This document shows, one piece after another, positions 24,851 to 33,604 of a stretch of DNA of 64,000 nucleotides. Numbering within the stretch: the first letter of the stretch is position 1; every line of letters begins with the position of its first letter. The DNA comes from Acidobacteriota bacterium (GTDB lineage: Bacteria; Acidobacteriota; Thermoanaerobaculia; Thermoanaerobaculales; Sulfomarinibacteraceae): the NCBI GenBank assembly GCA_022340665.1, contig JAJDNM010000062.1, positions 44,372-108,371 of the forward strand, in the 5' to 3' direction. The notes below the pieces were generated by a model. That model made no database searches, was not told the origin of the DNA, and saw only the letters and a program-made list of their open reading frames with translations. The translations under genes and the position numbers were made by a program.

Positions 24851-26979
24851 TCGACCTCCAGGGGGCGCCCACGCGCTCGCCAGCTGAGCACGCCGCCCTT
24901 CAGATTGATGATTTCTTCGAACCCGTGCTCGGCCAGCAACCGCATCGCCCGGGTCGAACGTCGACCGGATCTACTGACCAGAAAGATAGGCCGATCCCGC
25001 GGCAGATCACCGATCTCGTCGACGAACTCGCGCAACGGTATGAGACGTGAGTTCGGGAGATGGCCGAACGCGTATTCTTCCGGTTCTCGAACATCGATCA
25101 GAACTGCACGGTCCCCCGCCTCTGCCACTGCATCCTCGAATTCCACCACCTTGAGGTGCTGCAGCGGAAAGAGCAACTGCCCGGTGGACGGCGGCAGACG
25201 ATGGTCGTATGGGTGTTTGGTCAGGGGCTGACATTCGGCGAAGACCCGATGTTCACATTCGTAGCAACAGACGGCGGAGTCTATGGCCTCGTTGAAGAGG
25301 AACTCGATTGCGTGATCGGACTCGAGGAAATGACCGCTCCCGAGGATCTGCTCGAAGCCCGTGCGGCGCATGAAATCGCGGACCTCGGGCTGTACGTGGA
25401 CCAGGTAGAGGTCTCCACCTGCCCCGCGGTATGTTCGGAGCAATCCCTCGAGCACATCGATGCCCGCGAGGTCACACCGATCGACACCATGCATGCGCAA
25501 GAGAAGCAGACACTGGCCCGGGTGTGACTCGAGATTCGCCAAAAGGGCGTCTTCCACGTAGCTCGCCGAACCGAAGAAGAGCGATCCCTGAACCCTGATG
25601 ACCCCGAGCTGCGGACAAGCTGGAGCATCCGGATCCACGATGAAATGATGGAAATTTCTGTCCGGGACGACGGCCTCCACTGTCGGCATGCTCGATTGAT
25701 AAATGTAAATTGCCAACGACAGGATCACGCCCGCGAGAACCGCGAATTCGAGTGGGAGGATCAAGGTCGCCATGAAGGTCGACATCATGATCCCTGTTTC
25801 CGGACGTGAGCTGTGAAGCACCCGACGTACTCCTCGCAAATCGACCATGCGGTACGCGATGAGCATGATCATTCCAGCAAGACTGGCTCGCGGCAGATAA
25901 ACCGCAAGGGGACCGAAGGCGAGCACGCCTGCGAGAATCAACAGACCACAAAAGACGCTCGACATCTGGCTCCTCGCGCCCGACTGATAATTGACCGCCG
26001 AACGTGTGAAGGAGCCTGAGGTCGCGTAACCACTGAACAGGCCGGCAGCGATGTTGGCCATTCCCTGGCCGACCAGTTCCTGATTTGCGTCGAGATGTTC
26101 ACCACTTTGCCGGGAAATCTCGCGCGCGATCGAAATTGCCTCAATCAGGCCGAGGGCGGCAACCGCAAGCGCACCCGTGAGAAGGGCACCACCTACGTCG
26201 CGATCGAAGATCCATCCGATCGAGAAATCGGTAAGATGTGGTATCTCGCTGGGGACCTCGCCGACGACGGCGATACCGAGCCGATCAACGCCAACAACCG
26301 CTACCAAAACCCCGGTGGCGATGAGGGCCATCAGGGCGCCGGGCAACTTTCTCGAAAACCCTTCTATCACCAGGATCGCCAGTACCGTCGTGCCTCCCAG
26401 TATCAGGCTCGTGAGATGGAATTGGTCGATATTCCGAGCCAGATTGAGAATTGTATGAAGAAGGTGGGGACTCCTCGGAATATCGATGTTCATGAGATTT
26501 CCGAGTTGGCCAACAGCAATCAGTACACCCGCCCCGGCTGTGAAGCCGAGCAGCACCGAGCGAGATACGAAGTTGACCAGCATCCCGACACCGACGAACC
26601 CCAGGACGATGCACAAGACCCCTACCATGACCGCCATCACACTCGCCGCAACCAGGTATTCCGCACTTCCGATTGCAGCCAGCGGAGTAAGGATAGAGAG
26701 AACAAGGATCGAGATTGCGTTCGTCGGACCCGTCGAAAGGTGACGCGAAGAACCCCACAGGGCACCGGCTATGGTCGCCACCATCGCCGAATACAGTCCA
26801 TAGGTCGGGGGGAGACCGGCAATCGATGCGTAGGCGATGCACTGCGGAATCGCGAGCACGGCGACCGTCGCGCCGGCTACGAGGTCTGGACGGATGTGGC
26901 GCACACGATAACCGCTCACGATTTCCCACGGCCGAGTAAACGGCTTCGGATACCTGCGCAACGAATCTGATCCAGCCAA
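24847..26979 (-). CDS. SulP-family anion permease with STAS and rhodanese-like domains
   Basis: A 710-residue SulP transporter. The membrane part (about residues 25-430) has the signature IPQCIAYASIAGLPPTYGLY and the later SRSVLLGFTAGAGVLIA and ATSGSFTRSAVN segments. A STAS domain (about 455-555) and a C-terminal rhodanese-like domain (about 605-705) follow. SulP proteins move sulfate, bicarbonate or other anions. The rhodanese loop reads VSRSGRRS where the catalytic Cys should be, so Ser669 replaces it and sulfur transfer is not expected. AAGGAG lies six bases before the TTG start. The short segment CCYECEHRVFAEC between the domains has three Cys and could bind metal. Confidence 0.92.
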   Translation of the reverse strand: MAGSDSLRRYPKPFTRPWEIVSGYRVRHIRPDLVAGATVAVLAIPQCIAYASIAGLPPTYGLYSAMVATIAGALWGSSRHLSTGPTNAISILVLSILTPLAAIGSAEYLVAASVMAVMVGVLCIVLGFVGVGMLVNFVSRSVLLGFTAGAGVLIAVGQLGNLMNIDIPRSPHLLHTILNLARNIDQFHLTSLILGGTTVLAILVIEGFSRKLPGALMALIATGVLVAVVGVDRLGIAVVGEVPSEIPHLTDFSIGWIFDRDVGGALLTGALAVAALGLIEAISIAREISRQSGEHLDANQELVGQGMANIAAGLFSGYATSGSFTRSAVNYQSGARSQMSSVFCGLLILAGVLAFGPLAVYLPRASLAGMIMLIAYRMVDLRGVRRVLHSSRPETGIMMSTFMATLILPLEFAVLAGVILSLAIYIYQSSMPTVEAVVPDRNFHHFIVDPDAPACPQLGVIRVQGSLFFGSASYVEDALLANLESHPGQCLLLLRMHGVDRCDLAGIDVLEGLLRTYRGAGGDLYLVHVQPEVRDFMRRTGFEQILGSGHFLESDHAIEFLFNEAIDSAVCCYECEHRVFAECQPLTKHPYDHRLPPSTGQLLFPLQHLKVVEFEDAVAEAGDRAVLIDVREPEEYAFGHLPNSRLIPLREFVDEIGDLPRDRPIFLVSRSGRRSTRAMRLLAEHGFEEIINLKGGVLSWRARGRPLEVE

Positions 26980-27041
26980 CTCCTCTCCTTCGCCCCCAGC
27001 ATAGCTGACGCCCTCATCACTTGGTGAGATACCCTCAGCGG

Positions 27042-27992
27042 GTGAGCACGCTGTCCACCGATCTCAAGCGACGAGCCGTCGAGGAGGGCTTCGACCTCGT
27101 CGGAATCGCATCCGCCGGTCGAACTCAACACGCGACGGCGCTTGAACGATGGCTCGATGCCGGCATGCACGGAGACATGGAGTACATGGCGGCCACCAGC
27201 CACCTTCGCTCCGATCCGCGCCTTCTGCTACCCGGATGCAAGTCCGTCGTGGCTGTCGCCATGAGCTATCGCTGCGACCTGCCCGATTCGACCTCATTCG
27301 AAGCCGCGCAGGGGCGTGTTTGGGTCTCACGCTACGCCTGGGGAAGGGACTATCACCGGGTCCTCAAAAAGAGGCTCGTCCGTCTCGGGCGGTGGCTCGC
27401 AAATCGGCGTCCTGAGGCTCGCTGGCGAGCGTGCGTTGACACCGCACCGGTGCTCGAGAGGGAGTGGGCGGCAACTGCCGGTCTCGGATGGATCGGCAAG
27501 AATACCCTGCTGCTCAACCGTAAGTTCGGCTCGGAGCTATTTCTCGGAATTCTGCTCACCGATCTGGAACTGGCAGCGGACGATCCGGTTCCCGAGCACT
27601 GTGGGACCTGTACAGCGTGCCTCGATGCCTGTCCGACCCAGGCCTTCCCGGAGAAAAGGGTCCTCGACTCTCGGCGCTGCGTGGGATACCTGACCGTCGA
27701 GCACCGCGGCGAAATACCTGAAGCTCTGCACGGCGAAGTCGGCACGATGATCGCCGGCTGCGACATATGCCAGGAAGTGTGTCCCTGGACCCGGCGCGCT
27801 CAGGCGACCACCCATTCGGAGTTTCTTCCGGCCGAGAACCGCTTCCGACCGCTACTCGACGACCTCGAGACCCTCGACGAGGAAGGCTACAGGGAGTGGC
27901 GGCGAGGCAGTGCGATCAACCGAATCGGATACCAGCAGTTCCGACGTAACCTTGCCATCGCCCGCAAGTACATCGAAAAGAAGCGAGGCTGA
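27042..27992 (+). CDS. queG: epoxyqueuosine reductase
   Basis: A cobalamin- and Fe-S-dependent enzyme that reduces epoxyqueuosine to queuosine in tRNA, the last pathway step. The 316-residue protein has DUF1730 at the N-terminus, RAWAATAGLG-type active-site region (here REWAATAGLGWIGKNTLL), and two 4Fe-4S motifs, CGTCTACLDACP and GCDICQEVCPW. The in-frame GTG at 27042 is preferred; TACCCT (27030-27035) ends six bases upstream and no Shine-Dalgarno is seen, so it may be leaderless. It is divergent from the SulP gene. Confidence 0.94.
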   Translation: MSTLSTDLKRRAVEEGFDLVGIASAGRTQHATALERWLDAGMHGDMEYMAATSHLRSDPRLLLPGCKSVVAVAMSYRCDLPDSTSFEAAQGRVWVSRYAWGRDYHRVLKKRLVRLGRWLANRRPEARWRACVDTAPVLEREWAATAGLGWIGKNTLLLNRKFGSELFLGILLTDLELAADDPVPEHCGTCTACLDACPTQAFPEKRVLDSRRCVGYLTVEHRGEIPEALHGEVGTMIAGCDICQEVCPWTRRAQATTHSEFLPAENRFRPLLDDLETLDEEGYREWRRGSAINRIGYQQFRRNLAIARKYIEKKRG

Positions 27993-28050
27993 GCGGTGGA
28001 TCCACGGTGGGTCAGCCATCTGAATTCGGCCGCGGGAGAGTGAGAACTGT

Positions 28051-28254
28051 TAGCCCGGACTGTTCATGATGATTCGTCGCGAGGACGGTGAGGTGAAGTG
28101 ACCAGTTGGGTTTGCGATCAAGAGATGCGGCCGGACCTCACGGGGCGCGGAGGCGTACTTGACGGTGCGTTGAGCGCCCCGAGGTGAGCACACACCGCTG
28201 GGTGCGGCACATCGCCGGCCGCACAAGCAGGAGCTCCATGAATCGTCCGGGCTA
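28051..28254. mobile_element. MITE-like structured element with terminal inverted repeats
   Basis: A non-coding 204-base unit has ends TAGCCCGGACTGTTCATG (from 28051) and, on the other strand, TAGCCCGGACGATTCATG (from 28254); 16 of 18 bases agree. A TA dinucleotide lies at each end. Inside, further complementary pairs are visible: GTGAGGT/ACCTCAC, GGGGCGC/GCGCCCC (28141-28183 region) and GTGCGGC/GCCGCAC. It lies between queG and infC, and its right end supplies the TAG stop of infC. It could be a MITE mobilised in trans or a structured RNA. Confidence 0.65.
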
Positions 28255-28800
28255 GGCTTTCTTGAGCGGTCGCATAACCATGGTCAGATCGCGGCCCTCG
28301 AGCCTCGTCGGCATTCGGTCGACTTGGGCCACGTCTTCGAGGTCCTCTGCCACTCTCTTGAGCAACTCGAATCCGTTTTCCGGACGCCTCATCTCACGCA
28401 TCCGAAACATGATGGTGACCTTCACGTGCTTTCCCTGCTCGAGGAATTTGCGCGCCCGCCGTGTCTTGGTGTCGAAATCATGGATGTTGATATTGGGCCG
28501 ATACTTGACCTCTTTGATTTCGACCTGGTGTTGCTGCTTCTTGGCCTCTCGGGCCTTTTTTTCCTGCTCGTAGCGGAAGCGCCCGTAATCCATGATCTTG
28601 CACACGATCGGCCGCGAGTTGGCCGCGACCTCAACCAGATCAAGACCTTTCTCCCGGGCAAGCGCGAGGGCCTCTTCAACCGGCACCACTCCGACCTGAT
28701 TTCCTTCGTCGTCGACCAGGCGCACCGGAGAGAGTCTGATTCGTTCATTGATTCGCACCTGGGGTGCTTCGGGGTCCTCACGAAACGCGTACTTTCGGAT
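28252..28800 (-). CDS. infC: translation initiation factor IF-3, probable ATC start
   Basis: IF-3 keeps 30S subunits free and proofreads start-codon choice. The protein has both domains: N-terminal RINERIRLSPVRLVDDEGNQ with PVCKIMDYGRFRYEQEKK, a lysine-rich linker, and the C-terminal KEVKYRPNINIHDFDTKTRR and RDLTMVMRPLKKA. AAGGGAGG (28807-28814, plus coordinates) stands exactly six bases before an in-frame ATC (IRKYAFRED) giving 182 residues. No ATG or GTG fits; a TTG at 28863 has no ribosome site. Rare AUU/AUC starts are the known basis of IF-3 autoregulation. The TAG stop lies in the repeat element at 28051-28254. Confidence 0.95.
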   Translation of the reverse strand: MRKYAFREDPEAPQVRINERIRLSPVRLVDDEGNQVGVVPVEEALALAREKGLDLVEVAANSRPIVCKIMDYGRFRYEQEKKAREAKKQQHQVEIKEVKYRPNINIHDFDTKTRRARKFLEQGKHVKVTIMFRMREMRRPENGFELLKRVAEDLEDVAQVDRMPTRLEGRDLTMVMRPLKKA

Positions 28801-28873
28801 GGTCGTCCTCCCTTGGTTCGGTTTTTCGATCGATTGTCCACAGCCGCCCTCGGCGGCTGACAATACAAAGCGG

Positions 28874-28879
28874 AGTATA
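28874..28879 (-). promoter_or_regulatory. infC extended -10 box and leader hairpin
   Basis: On the minus strand TGGTATACT forms an extended -10 element about 74 bases before the infC start. The leader then contains AGCCGCC/GGCGGCT, a seven-base stem with a GAG loop (28845-28861). No good -35 box is spaced correctly, as expected for extended -10 promoters. Confidence 0.45.
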
Positions 28880-28929
28880 CCACCTAAGGCCTGAAAAACA
28901 GTGAGGTGTCAAGGTTCGCCGTCCATCGA

Positions 28930-30570
28930 TCAGGTGGCATCCCGTGGCCGTCCCACGACCCTCACCCATGCTCCGACGACGAAAACTCCTATCACGAGCA
29001 GGATCCCCGGATGTGCGCCGACGGCGGCGAACGCGAGGTATCCGACGACCCCGGAGAGTAGTGCCGAAAAGAGCGCATAGGGAAGCTGAGTCCGCACGTG
29101 ATCGACATGATCGCATCCGGAGGCCATCGAAGACAGGATGGTCGTATCTGAGATTGGCGAACAGTGGTCACCAAACACCGCACCCCCGAGAATCGCTGCG
29201 ACCGAAGCTGCAAGGATACTGACGCCTCCTGTGGAAGTGGCCAACGCGAGAGGTACGGCAAGTGGCGTCAGAATGGCCATCGTTCCCCAGGACGTACCGG
29301 TGGCGAACGACACCGTCGCTGCAACCAGGAACACTGCCACGGGTAGCAACGATGGCGGCATGCTCGGTCCGACCGCGGATTTGAGAAAGGCGGCCGTCTC
29401 GAGATCGGTGCAGACCTGTCCGAGGGACCAGGCGAGAGTCAGGACGACGAACGCCATGAACATGCTCTTGAAACCGGTGACGGTGGCCTCCAGGGAAGTA
29501 CGAATCGTGAGGATATTTTGTCCCACAGCCAGAACCACAGCGGCCGTGAGGCCAGCAAAGCTCGCCCAAAGGAGCACAGTGAACGGGTCGGACTCGCCAA
29601 TGATGCGGCTCAACGTCAGTGTAGTCTCGCCACTATCGAGCAGACCCTGTTGGCCAGTGAGGTAGAGACCGACCATGGTCACCAGGACAACCAGTGAAAT
29701 CGGAATCACCGCGTTCCACCAGCGGCACGGCACTCCTTCCTCCGGAGCGAGATCACTGTCGTCGAAGTCAGCCAAAGGCTGGGCACCGCTGGCCAACAGC
29801 TCGCCCTTCCCGGCACGCCGCTCTGCCTTCAGCATCGCCCCCCAATCGCGGCCAGACACCGCCACCGCGAACGTAGTTGCGAGAGCGAAAACCGGATAGA
29901 ACGAATATGGCAGCGAAGCCAGAAAGATGGAAAATGGATTGAGATTCGATCCTGCCTTGGCGAGCGCGTCGCCGATCAACGAAACCTCGTAGCCAATCCA
30001 GGTCGACACCAGAGCCACGCACGCTACCGGTGCGGCGGTCGAATCGACCAGATAGGCGAGCTTTTCGCGACTGATCCCGTGACGGTCAGTGACGGGGCGC
30101 ATCGTGTTGCCGACGATCAGGGTGTTGGAGTAATCGTCGAAGAAAATCAGCACACCCATCACCCAGGTCACGACCTGCGTGCGGCGCGGGGTCGTTGCCA
30201 AAGGCTCGAGGGCGCGCACAACACCGAGGGTCCCGCCGCTTTTGCTGATCACGCCGACCATACCGCCGAGCAGCATCGAGAAGATGATGATGCTCATGTG
30301 ATCAGAATCGACGAGTGCGTTGCGCACATTCGTGTCGATGAGACGGAGGAAGCCCGCCAGAGGATTTCCTCCTGCAAGCATGGTGGTCCCGACCCAGACC
30401 GCGATGAGCAGGGCGATCAGCACATCGTGGAAAGCGAGAACCAGCGCAATCGCTACCAGCGGCGGAAGAAGGCTCCACCACGAATTCATGGCAACCTCTC
30501 CGCCGGGCAATATGGCCAGCACAAACACGGCGGCGAGGAGAACGAGTACGGTCTTCAGCCAGTGCGGCAC
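28930..30570 (-). CDS. Na+/H+ antiporter, NhaC family
   Basis: A 546-residue polytopic membrane protein with about 12-13 helices. NhaC-family features include the pair IFFDDYSNTLIVGNTMRPVTD near residue 142 and the C-terminal FATGTSWGTMAIL and GGAVFGDHCSPISDTTILSS motifs. Members exchange sodium (or amino acids such as malate/lactate in relatives) for protons. The start is GTG 30568-30570; internal methionines (for example MNSWWSLLPP) are alternatives. It runs divergently from recO across heptad element H5, and its 3' end lies just beyond the infC leader. Confidence 0.9.
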   Translation of the reverse strand: MPHWLKTVLVLLAAVFVLAILPGGEVAMNSWWSLLPPLVAIALVLAFHDVLIALLIAVWVGTTMLAGGNPLAGFLRLIDTNVRNALVDSDHMSIIIFSMLLGGMVGVISKSGGTLGVVRALEPLATTPRRTQVVTWVMGVLIFFDDYSNTLIVGNTMRPVTDRHGISREKLAYLVDSTAAPVACVALVSTWIGYEVSLIGDALAKAGSNLNPFSIFLASLPYSFYPVFALATTFAVAVSGRDWGAMLKAERRAGKGELLASGAQPLADFDDSDLAPEEGVPCRWWNAVIPISLVVLVTMVGLYLTGQQGLLDSGETTLTLSRIIGESDPFTVLLWASFAGLTAAVVLAVGQNILTIRTSLEATVTGFKSMFMAFVVLTLAWSLGQVCTDLETAAFLKSAVGPSMPPSLLPVAVFLVAATVSFATGTSWGTMAILTPLAVPLALATSTGGVSILAASVAAILGGAVFGDHCSPISDTTILSSMASGCDHVDHVRTQLPYALFSALLSGVVGYLAFAAVGAHPGILLVIGVFVVGAWVRVVGRPRDAT

Positions 30571-30606
30571 GACGCGGAGAGTAGCACGCTCTCTCGGCCC
30601 TCTACC

Positions 30607-30815
30607 CAGTTTTGAGCTGTCAGTTTTGAGTTTTGAGTTGTGCTAGCTCCCCGAAAGAGCGGGGGCGGGCGGGTGGAAACTCGCCGCCGCCAGCGATCGT
30701 GGCAGACGCCGGAAAGGAAGGGTGGGTGGAGGCCGGCGATCGACCACTCGTTGGCGGGGGCGAGTCGCAACGGCCGCAGGCCATCAGCAACTCAAAACTC
30801 ATAACTCTAAACTCA
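30607..30815. repeat. heptad inverted element H5 (GAGTTTT word)
   Basis: The left arm (30607-30641) is CAGTTTT, GAGCTGT, CAGTTTT, GAGTTTT, GAGTTGT. The right arm (30788-30815) is CAACTCA, AAACTCA, TAACTCT, AAACTCA. TTTTGAGTTG on the left is exactly complementary to CAACTCAAAA on the right. The 146-base loop is GC-rich with GGGGGCGGGCGGGTGG and GGGTGGGTGGAGG. AACTCAAAACTCATAACTC in its right arm recurs identically in H8. Confidence 0.85.
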
Positions 30816-30836
30816 CCTCTCGGATACCATGTGCGC

Positions 30837-31481
30837 GTGCCGACCATTGAAGACGAAGCTCTGGTGCTCGATCACCATCCGTACGGAGACCGCCACCTGG
30901 TACTGACCGTATTGACCCGTCGCACCGGAGTGCAACGCGGCGTACTGCGAAGAGCGCGAGGCGGGAAAGCGCCTGCGGCGGCAGCCGCCCAAATCCTTTC
31001 GTTGGTTCATGTCGGGCTGTTTCATCGCCCTGAGGCCGAGCTTGCTACCTATCGCCACCTCGACCTGCTGCGGAGTTCGTACCCGCTGACCCGTGAGCTT
31101 GGAAGGTCGGCAGCTGCGTCGGTTGTCGCCGAGCTTCTGACGACGTTTTGTCCACCCGCCGAACCGTCGGAAAAGGCCTTCCGCCTCGGCGTCGCTTGTT
31201 TGGACGCGTTGCTGGATACGACGCCCGCGGATACAGTCGTCGGATACTGCGAGTTCTGGATGCTTGCCCTCGGTGGGGTTCTGCCACCGAGCGAGAAAAT
31301 TGCCGGTGAACTGAAAGGGGAAAGCGCCGAAGTCCTCCTCACCTACCGCCAAAAACCTCTGTCGGAAGTCCAGATCGCCCTGCCGGCAACCGCCGAGAGC
31401 TGGCTTGACCGGCGTGTTCGAGAGGAAGCGGAAAGGCCGTTGCGTGCACTCACCTTCTATCGGCGCCTGGCGTCGGGCTAG
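30837..31481 (+). CDS. recO: DNA repair protein RecO
   Basis: RecO anneals complementary strands and helps RecR load RecA in RecF-pathway repair. The 214-residue protein starts VPTIEDEALVLDHHPYGDRH, the usual OB-fold opening of RecO, followed by LLRRARGGK-like basic strand (RGVLRRARGGKAP) and a helical C-terminal domain. It is shorter than the usual 230-250 residues, and the C-terminal four-Cys zinc motif is absent. I chose GTG 30837 because it gives the family N-terminus and lies six bases after TACCAT (30825-30830), consistent with a leaderless start; GTG 30831 is the alternative. Confidence 0.82.
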   Translation: MPTIEDEALVLDHHPYGDRHLVLTVLTRRTGVQRGVLRRARGGKAPAAAAAQILSLVHVGLFHRPEAELATYRHLDLLRSSYPLTRELGRSAAASVVAELLTTFCPPAEPSEKAFRLGVACLDALLDTTPADTVVGYCEFWMLALGGVLPPSEKIAGELKGESAEVLLTYRQKPLSEVQIALPATAESWLDRRVREEAERPLRALTFYRRLASG

Positions 31482-31490
31482 GACCTGACT

Positions 31491-32180
31491 GTGGTCGGGC
31501 ACAACGGCATCTCGAAAGCGATTGGCGTCGAGCAAACCTCCGGAACCGTCGTGCTGACCTTCTTTTCCACAGTCCTTTCGGTCGACGCTCTCGAGGAGCT
31601 CGCGGCAACCTGCACTCGCCTCGCGGCAGATGACCACCCCGAACCTCTTGTCCTTCGCTCGGCCCACCCGCACGTTTTTCTCGCCGGTGCGCATCTCGGT
31701 GAGATTGCAATGCTCGATGAAAATACGAGCGTGACCTATGCCCGACTCGGTCGGCAGACAATCCAACGAATCGAGGGATTCCCCGCGCCCACAGTTGCCG
31801 CCATCGACGGTTCCTGCTCGGGCGGAGGGTTCGATCTCGCTCTCGCATGCGACGTGATGGTCACCGGAACGAATGCACGGTTTCACCATCCTGGGGTCCG
31901 TCGGGGTTTGATAACCGGTTGGTCAGGCACCACGCGACTGCCGTCCGCAGCCGGGCCAGCGGTTGCCCGAGCAGTACTTCTGGAAACCAGACAGCTCGAC
32001 GCCGTCCCTCTCTCGGCCCGCGGGGCCGTTCATTCGATCACCGGAGATCCGCTACCGGCGGCAATCGGACTGGCCCATCGGTTGGCCTCCCTGGACGGTG
32101 CAAGATTGCGCCTGTGGCGCGCCCTTCGCGGGCCTCGTTTCATTGACAGATTCTACGCCTCCGTGGTACATAAGTTATGA
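31491..32180 (+). CDS. crotonase-superfamily (enoyl-CoA hydratase-like) protein
   Basis: A 229-residue crotonase-fold protein, 9 bases after recO. The oxyanion-hole regions are visible: HVFLAGAHLGEIAML (usually AGxD) and GSCSGGGFDLALACDVMV. The following ARFHHPGVRRGLITGWSGTTRLP aligns with the family FxxPEV...G segment. Both glutamates used by enoyl-CoA hydratases appear replaced (Asp in GGGFDL, Gly in HPGV), so hydratase activity is doubtful and another acyl-CoA reaction or a non-catalytic role is possible. The C-terminus is shorter than the usual 255-260 residues. The GTG start has a weak ribosome site. Confidence 0.75.
   Translation: MVGHNGISKAIGVEQTSGTVVLTFFSTVLSVDALEELAATCTRLAADDHPEPLVLRSAHPHVFLAGAHLGEIAMLDENTSVTYARLGRQTIQRIEGFPAPTVAAIDGSCSGGGFDLALACDVMVTGTNARFHHPGVRRGLITGWSGTTRLPSAAGPAVARAVLLETRQLDAVPLSARGAVHSITGDPLPAAIGLAHRLASLDGARLRLWRALRGPRFIDRFYASVVHKL
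32143..32172 (+). promoter_or_regulatory. possible promoter of the response-regulator gene
   Basis: TTGACA (32143-32148) and TACATA (32167-32172) are 18 bases apart inside the end of the crotonase gene. A second -10-like box, TATGAT (32176-32181), overlaps the crotonase stop. Either would give the regulator gene its own transcript with a leader of about 100 bases. Confidence 0.4.
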
Positions 32181-32282
32181 TAGTGGAGGACTTGTCACAG
32201 TTCATCGCCTACATATGAAGAGCCCATCTTGGCGTTCGCGAGGCTTGGAATCACGCGGCCTCAAGAGGGAGTTGGGAGAGCA

Positions 32283-33509
32283 ATGAGCCGAACGATTCTG
32301 CTTGCCGACGACAGCCTGACCATCCAGAAGGTTGTTGAACTCACCTTCGCCGATACGGAGTACGAAGTCGTGGCGGTGTCAAGCGGCGACGAGCTGCTGC
32401 AGCGGCTCCCCGATGCCAAGCCAGATCTCGTAATCTGCGACGTCATCATGCCGGGTCGAGATGGGTATCAGGTCTGCCAAGAGATCAAATCGAGCTCTGA
32501 TTTTCTGCACCTCCCAGTGATCCTTTTGACCGGAACGTTCGAACCCTTCGATCGCGATCGTGCGATCGCGGTGGGATGCTCGGAAATCATCACCAAGCCG
32601 TTCGAGGCCAAGAAACTGGTAGACGCCGTCGAACGTCTGGCCGCCACTCCGGCGTCGCCACCGCCAACTGCGGCAGATACACAGGACCTCGAGCCTGAAG
32701 AACTCGGGGAACCGGTGTCGGATTTCGAGCTCGAAGACACCGCAGTGAGTGGGGAGACCGATTCTGCAGACGAGGTTGCGGAAACCGAAACCGCGAGCGA
32801 GGCAGAGGGGGTCGAGACGGACGATGTGGTCGAAGAATTTCCAGACGCTGATCAGTTACCGGACGAGACAGAACGCGATTTCGAGTCTGACAGCGAGCAT
32901 GACGCCATCGAAATGGACACGGTGGAGTTTCCAACCATCGAAGAACCTCCGATCGTAAATGTCGAACCCGATCCGGCCATGACTCAGGCCATGGCAAGCT
33001 TCGACGAGGAAACTGATGAGACTGACGTCGAGGCTATCACCTACGAGCCCCCGGTCCCGGAAGATTTCCCGAGTGATGCGGAGGATGAAAGCGGTCCGCC
33101 TGAAGCTGAAACGAAAACCGGCGATACCGAAGAATTCATGCTCGATGACGGGACCGAGCCGGACAGCTCATTGACGACGCCGATCGAAGTGGGTGAAGTA
33201 TCGGCCGAGCATGAGGCAGAGACACAGTTCGGCTTGGCCGACGCTTCCGACGAGTCCGATGACGAATCGTCCAGCGATGCAGATACCCAAGACTTCGGCG
33301 ACGCATCACCTGGCCAGGCGGAAGCCGAGGTGGAAGGGATCGCCAAGCTGAGCGACGAGGATATCGATCGGATTGCCCGCCGGTTGCTGGAGCTCGCCAC
33401 CGATCGGATCGAACACATTGCCTGGGACGTGATACCAGATATGGCCGAGGTCGTGGTGCGAGAACGGGTGCGCGAGCTCGAGGCCGAAATCGAGCGCGAT
33501 CTCAACTGA
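32283..33509 (+). CDS. response regulator receiver protein with long acidic region
   Basis: A 408-residue protein. The CheY-like receiver (residues about 3-122) has the acidic pair in LLADDSL, the phospho-acceptor Asp in LVICDVIMPGRDG, Thr in ILLTGTF and the Lys of ITKPFEA. About 240 residues of very acidic, Glu/Asp/Thr/Ser-rich, probably disordered sequence follow. A C-terminal helical segment (KLSDEDIDRIARRLLELATD to RERVRELEAEIERDLN) ends it. There is no DNA-binding output domain. Similar proteins occur in Acidobacteriota and myxobacteria; a scaffold or localisation role is inference. GGAGAG precedes ATG 32283. No histidine kinase is nearby. Confidence 0.85.
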   Translation: MSRTILLADDSLTIQKVVELTFADTEYEVVAVSSGDELLQRLPDAKPDLVICDVIMPGRDGYQVCQEIKSSSDFLHLPVILLTGTFEPFDRDRAIAVGCSEIITKPFEAKKLVDAVERLAATPASPPPTAADTQDLEPEELGEPVSDFELEDTAVSGETDSADEVAETETASEAEGVETDDVVEEFPDADQLPDETERDFESDSEHDAIEMDTVEFPTIEEPPIVNVEPDPAMTQAMASFDEETDETDVEAITYEPPVPEDFPSDAEDESGPPEAETKTGDTEEFMLDDGTEPDSSLTTPIEVGEVSAEHEAETQFGLADASDESDDESSSDADTQDFGDASPGQAEAEVEGIAKLSDEDIDRIARRLLELATDRIEHIAWDVIPDMAEVVVRERVRELEAEIERDLN

Positions 33510-33604
33510 ACTGGTGGCACGCAGCGCCTTACTTTTTATATAGTTGATCGGTAACGAACGGCGGACCTCGGTATCGATGAAATCACCTGCCACAAGGATG
33601 CATT

